Positions 5,533 through 7,802 of a DNA stretch of 7,802 bases are shown piece by piece (the first letter of the stretch is position 1; each line of letters starts with the position of its first letter). The position numbers were made by a program, and so were the translations under genes. The notes under the pieces are model-generated. The model was not told where the DNA came from and did not search any database. It saw nothing but the letters and a program-made list of their open reading frames with translations. The DNA is from Alphaproteobacteria bacterium (lineage in GTDB: Bacteria > Pseudomonadota > Alphaproteobacteria > Puniceispirillales > UBA1172), in the NCBI GenBank assembly GCA_021296375.1, contig JAGWAQ010000075.1, positions 1 through 7,802 on the forward strand, read 5' to 3'.

Positions 5533-7080
5533 ATGAGCATGAATTTTAACAGAAGAACAATGCTTCAAGGTACGGCTGCGGCCGGCGTTCTCGCCGCAAG
5601 CGGTGCCCCAGCAGTGGCGATGCCTAAACGTGGCGGTACACTTCGTATCGGCCTCAAGGGTGCCAACACTTCCGATACATGGGACGGGCGTACCCATTCC
5701 GATACGTTCATGATCAACATGGGCCATGGCTGTGTGTTTGAATGCCTGACTGAAGTTATGGCCAATGGTGAGCTGACCGGTGAATTGGCCGAAAGCTGGA
5801 GCGCATCCGCTGACGCCAGGGTCTGGACCTTTAAACTGCGTAAAGGCGTGACGTTCCACAATGGCAAATCTTTTGGCGCGGATGACGTGATTGAATCACT
5901 CCAGATGCACACCGCTGAAGGCGCAAAGTCGGCGGCGAAGCCAATCGTTGCGGCCATCACCGAAATGAAAAAGCTTGGTGAGCATGAAGTCCGGCTGACC
6001 CTGGAATCCGGCAACGCGGATTTCCCGTATCTGTTGTCCGATTACCACATCATGATTTATCCAGCGGGCATGATCGATGAAGCGATCGCCAAGGGTATCG
6101 GTACCGGTCCATATTCAGTTGTCAGCTTTGACCCGGGCGTTCGTGCCGTGGTCAAGCGTGTTGATGACCACCATCTGTCCGATCGTGGCGGTTACTTCGA
6201 TGGCATCGAAGCGATTGCGATTAACGATGACGCGGCGCGCACCAACGCCCTGCTGACCGGCCAGGTTGATGCCATTTCCGACATTGACAAGAAGACCATT
6301 CCGCTGGCGAAAGCCAACCCGAATGTCAGAATTCTGGAAGTGACGGGCAACATGCAGTACACCTTCCCGATGCTGGTGGGCGTCGAGCCTTTCGGTGACA
6401 TCAATGTCCGCAAGGCCCTGAAATACGCCTGCAACCGTGAAGAAATGGTCGCCAAGATCCTGCAGGGTCATGGTGCTGTCGGTAACGACAACCCCATCGG
6501 TCCAGCCAACCAGTATGTCAACAATGACATCGAACAGCTGGCTTATGACCCGGACAAGTCCAAGTTCTACCTGAAGAAAGCGGGCATGACCTCCCTGAAC
6601 ATTGATCTGTCGACTTCCGACGGCGCGTTCAGTGGTGCTGTTGACGCCGCTCAGCTTTACCAGAACTCCGCAAAAGCCGCCGGCATCAACATCAATGTGG
6701 TGCAGGAACCTGCTGACGGGTACTGGTCAAACGTCTGGTTGAAAAAGGGCTGGTGCGCTTGTTACTGGTCAGGCCGTGCCACCGAAGACTGGATGTTCTC
6801 CACCGCCTACGAACGTGGCGTGCCGTGGAACGACACCGGTTGGGATGACGATCGTTTCCAGAAGCTGCTGCTGCAAGGCCGTGCGGAACTGGATAGCGGC
6901 AATCGTCGTGAAATCTATGGCGAAATGCAGAAGATCATTTCCCAGGATGGCGCGACCATTATCCCGATGTTCGCCAATTACATTGATGCGTATTCGCCAA
7001 AGCTGGCCTTCAGCGGCGAAGCGGGCAACCTCTGGAAGCTCGACAACTCCCGCATCTGTAAGCGTTGGTGGATGGCGTAA
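5533..7080 (+). CDS. Dpp/Opp-family (SBP_bac_5) periplasmic substrate-binding protein, Tat-exported
   Basis: This 515-residue protein is the extracytoplasmic receptor of the importer. The N-terminus is a Tat-type signal: NRRTMLQ (twin arginines 7 and 8), a short Ala/Gly-rich hydrophobic stretch (13-25), and AVA before residue 30 as a likely cleavage site. There is no lipobox cysteine, so it should be soluble in the periplasm. The mature part starts KRGGTLRIG and shows family-5 features: LAESWSASADARVWTFKLRKGVTFHNGKSF split over about 93-122, ADDVIESL just after, GTGPYSVVSF (about 192-201), and VRKALKYACNREEMV followed by GHGAVGNDNPIGP in the second half. The length is typical. GGAGG (5521-5525) sits 7 nt before ATG 5533; ATG 5539 is an alternative start that keeps the Tat motif. 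It is the last gene before a strong terminator. Family members bind peptides, opines, oligosaccharides or nickel; which applies here cannot be read. Confidence 0.93.
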   Translation: MSMNFNRRTMLQGTAAAGVLAASGAPAVAMPKRGGTLRIGLKGANTSDTWDGRTHSDTFMINMGHGCVFECLTEVMANGELTGELAESWSASADARVWTFKLRKGVTFHNGKSFGADDVIESLQMHTAEGAKSAAKPIVAAITEMKKLGEHEVRLTLESGNADFPYLLSDYHIMIYPAGMIDEAIAKGIGTGPYSVVSFDPGVRAVVKRVDDHHLSDRGGYFDGIEAIAINDDAARTNALLTGQVDAISDIDKKTIPLAKANPNVRILEVTGNMQYTFPMLVGVEPFGDINVRKALKYACNREEMVAKILQGHGAVGNDNPIGPANQYVNNDIEQLAYDPDKSKFYLKKAGMTSLNIDLSTSDGAFSGAVDAAQLYQNSAKAAGININVVQEPADGYWSNVWLKKGWCACYWSGRATEDWMFSTAYERGVPWNDTGWDDDRFQKLLLQGRAELDSGNRREIYGEMQKIISQDGATIIPMFANYIDAYSPKLAFSGEAGNLWKLDNSRICKRWWMA

Positions 7081-7106
7081 GCCTTCATTAACCCCGACTA
7101 TTTTCG

Positions 7107-7140
7107 CCATGGGCCCTTTCGCGGGGCCCATGGTTTTTTT
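7107..7140 (+). terminator. Strong intrinsic (rho-independent) terminator of the importer operon
   Basis: A perfect 10-bp GC-rich stem, CCATGGGCCC (7107-7116) with GGGCCCATGG (7124-7133), encloses a 7-nt loop and is followed directly by seven T (7134-7140). It starts 26 nt after the binding-protein stop codon and marks the end of the transporter operon. Confidence 0.93.
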
Positions 7141-7182
7141 GATTGAAGTGAGACTTAGAAAGTAAATAGTCGTAACTTTTAA

Positions 7183-7241
7183 AATCTGTTATATTAACCC
7201 TATTGGATAATATAAAAGCTGCTTGTGTTGTATAATCTGTT
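7183..7241 (+). promoter_or_regulatory. Candidate promoter/operator region of the AT-rich downstream gene
   Basis: TATAAT (7231-7236) is a perfect -10 hexamer, but no good -35 box lies 16-18 bp upstream. It is also so close to the ribosome binding site (7245-7251) that the leader would be very short. Upstream are an 8-bp inverted repeat, TTATATTA (7189-7196) with TAATATAA (7208-7215), and an 8-bp direct repeat AATCTGTT (7183-7190 and 7234-7241). These may be an operator, but low-complexity AT-rich DNA produces such matches readily. Confidence 0.3.
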
Positions 7242-7256
7242 TTCAGGAAGGTTAGC

Positions 7257-7802
7257 ATGGCAACACCAGATAAAATTCCAACAGATTTAACAATTGATCT
7301 TGGTGATAATTTATCCCCGAAAGACTTTATTTCGGCGGTCCAAAATTTTATTGGTTATGTGGATGAAATAACTGAGTCTGAAAAGAGTAACAATGTTGAA
7401 GTTAACTGGACAATCAGGGTTCGTGAGGGCAGTGCCTTAATCGGTGTTGAGCCAGATATTGGTACACCTAGTTCGCATGAGTCTGCAATTTATGAAAAGT
7501 TTCACAATGTTACTTCGGCTATTACTAATGGCAACATTTATGAAGCTGAAATATCTGAAAAAGCTATTGGCCATTTGAAAAGTCTATCTAAATTGTCCAT
7601 AAAGTATAGTGATGGCAATGGAATAAATCTTTGGATCGAAAAAAAACGATTTAAAATAAAAGAAGAAATAAGTTCGAATATTATTGATGATAAACCAAAA
7701 AAATATCATGATTATGGAACAATTGAAGGTCGCCTAGAATCCATAAAGGATTCGACTGGTAAACTAAAGATTAGTATTAAAGACGTATTGTATCCAAAAC
7801 CT
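7257..7802 (+). CDS. Unrecognised AT-rich gene, 3' end outside window
   Basis: From ATG 7257 the frame stays open to the last base (182 codons, no stop), so the gene continues beyond the window. AGGAAGG (7245-7251) gives a good ribosome binding site, and an in-frame TAA at 7233-7235 with no other start codon in between fixes this start. The protein begins MATPDKIPTDLTIDLG and is polar and charged, with no signal peptide, membrane helix or recognisable catalytic motif. An early stretch (EVNWTIRVREGSALIGVEP) looks beta-rich. A later YGTIEGRLESIKD...KLKISIKDVLY resembles, from memory, the G-x-x-E-G-x-L pattern of some uncharacterised bacterial proteins. I cannot assign a function. It is much more AT-rich than the importer genes (20 of 60 bases G or C in 7261-7320; 13 of 60 in 7621-7680) and is separated from them by a terminator. 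It is therefore a separate transcription unit and perhaps acquired DNA. Confidence 0.75.
   Translation, partial: MATPDKIPTDLTIDLGDNLSPKDFISAVQNFIGYVDEITESEKSNNVEVNWTIRVREGSALIGVEPDIGTPSSHESAIYEKFHNVTSAITNGNIYEAEISEKAIGHLKSLSKLSIKYSDGNGINLWIEKKRFKIKEEISSNIIDDKPKKYHDYGTIEGRLESIKDSTGKLKISIKDVLYPKP

Noticed and set aside
6776..7165. A 129-codon + strand frame crossing the end of the binding-protein gene and the terminator
   Set aside because: It is an out-of-frame shadow of the binding-protein gene, lacks a ribosome site and reads through the terminator hairpin.

Overview
The window looks like the chromosome of an alphaproteobacterium. This is an inference from moderately high GC (36 of 60 bases in 3121-3180), alphaproteobacterial-style Dpp/Opp proteins, a Tat-type binding protein and dense same-strand operons. 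All genes read on the + strand. No rRNA, tRNA, CRISPR array or insertion sequence was seen.

Layout. (1) 2-487: the 3' end of a membrane fatty acid desaturase/hydroxylase-like gene, followed 4 nt later by a complete xylose-isomerase-like TIM-barrel gene (492-1337). (2) 1338-1442: a gap with a good sigma70-like promoter. (3) 1443-7080: a peptide/opine/nickel-type (Dpp/Opp) ABC importer in the order permease B, permease C, fused double ATPase, periplasmic binding protein. It is closed by a strong intrinsic terminator (7107-7140). (4) From about 7141 the DNA becomes AT-rich, and an unrecognised gene starts at 7257 and runs off the end of the window.

How the genes fit together. The Tat-exported binding protein would capture a solute in the periplasm. 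The two permeases would form the channel, and the single polypeptide with two nucleotide-binding domains would power it. The upstream TIM-barrel enzyme could act on the imported compound. The desaturase and TIM-barrel genes appear to belong to an operon that begins outside the window. The transported compound cannot be read from the sequence.

The main anomaly is in the ATPase gene. The reading frame 3691-5448 encodes two complete ABC ATPase domains, but one in-frame TAA at 4735-4737 sits exactly where the second domain's Walker A lysine codon should be. The frame is otherwise open and well conserved on both sides. This is either a one-base error in the sequence or assembly, or a recent nonsense mutation that should disable the importer. 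A programmed readthrough is much less likely. Secondary oddities are a lysine/alanine-rich tail on the ATPase, a roughly 120-residue membrane extension on permease C, and the abrupt composition change after the terminator.
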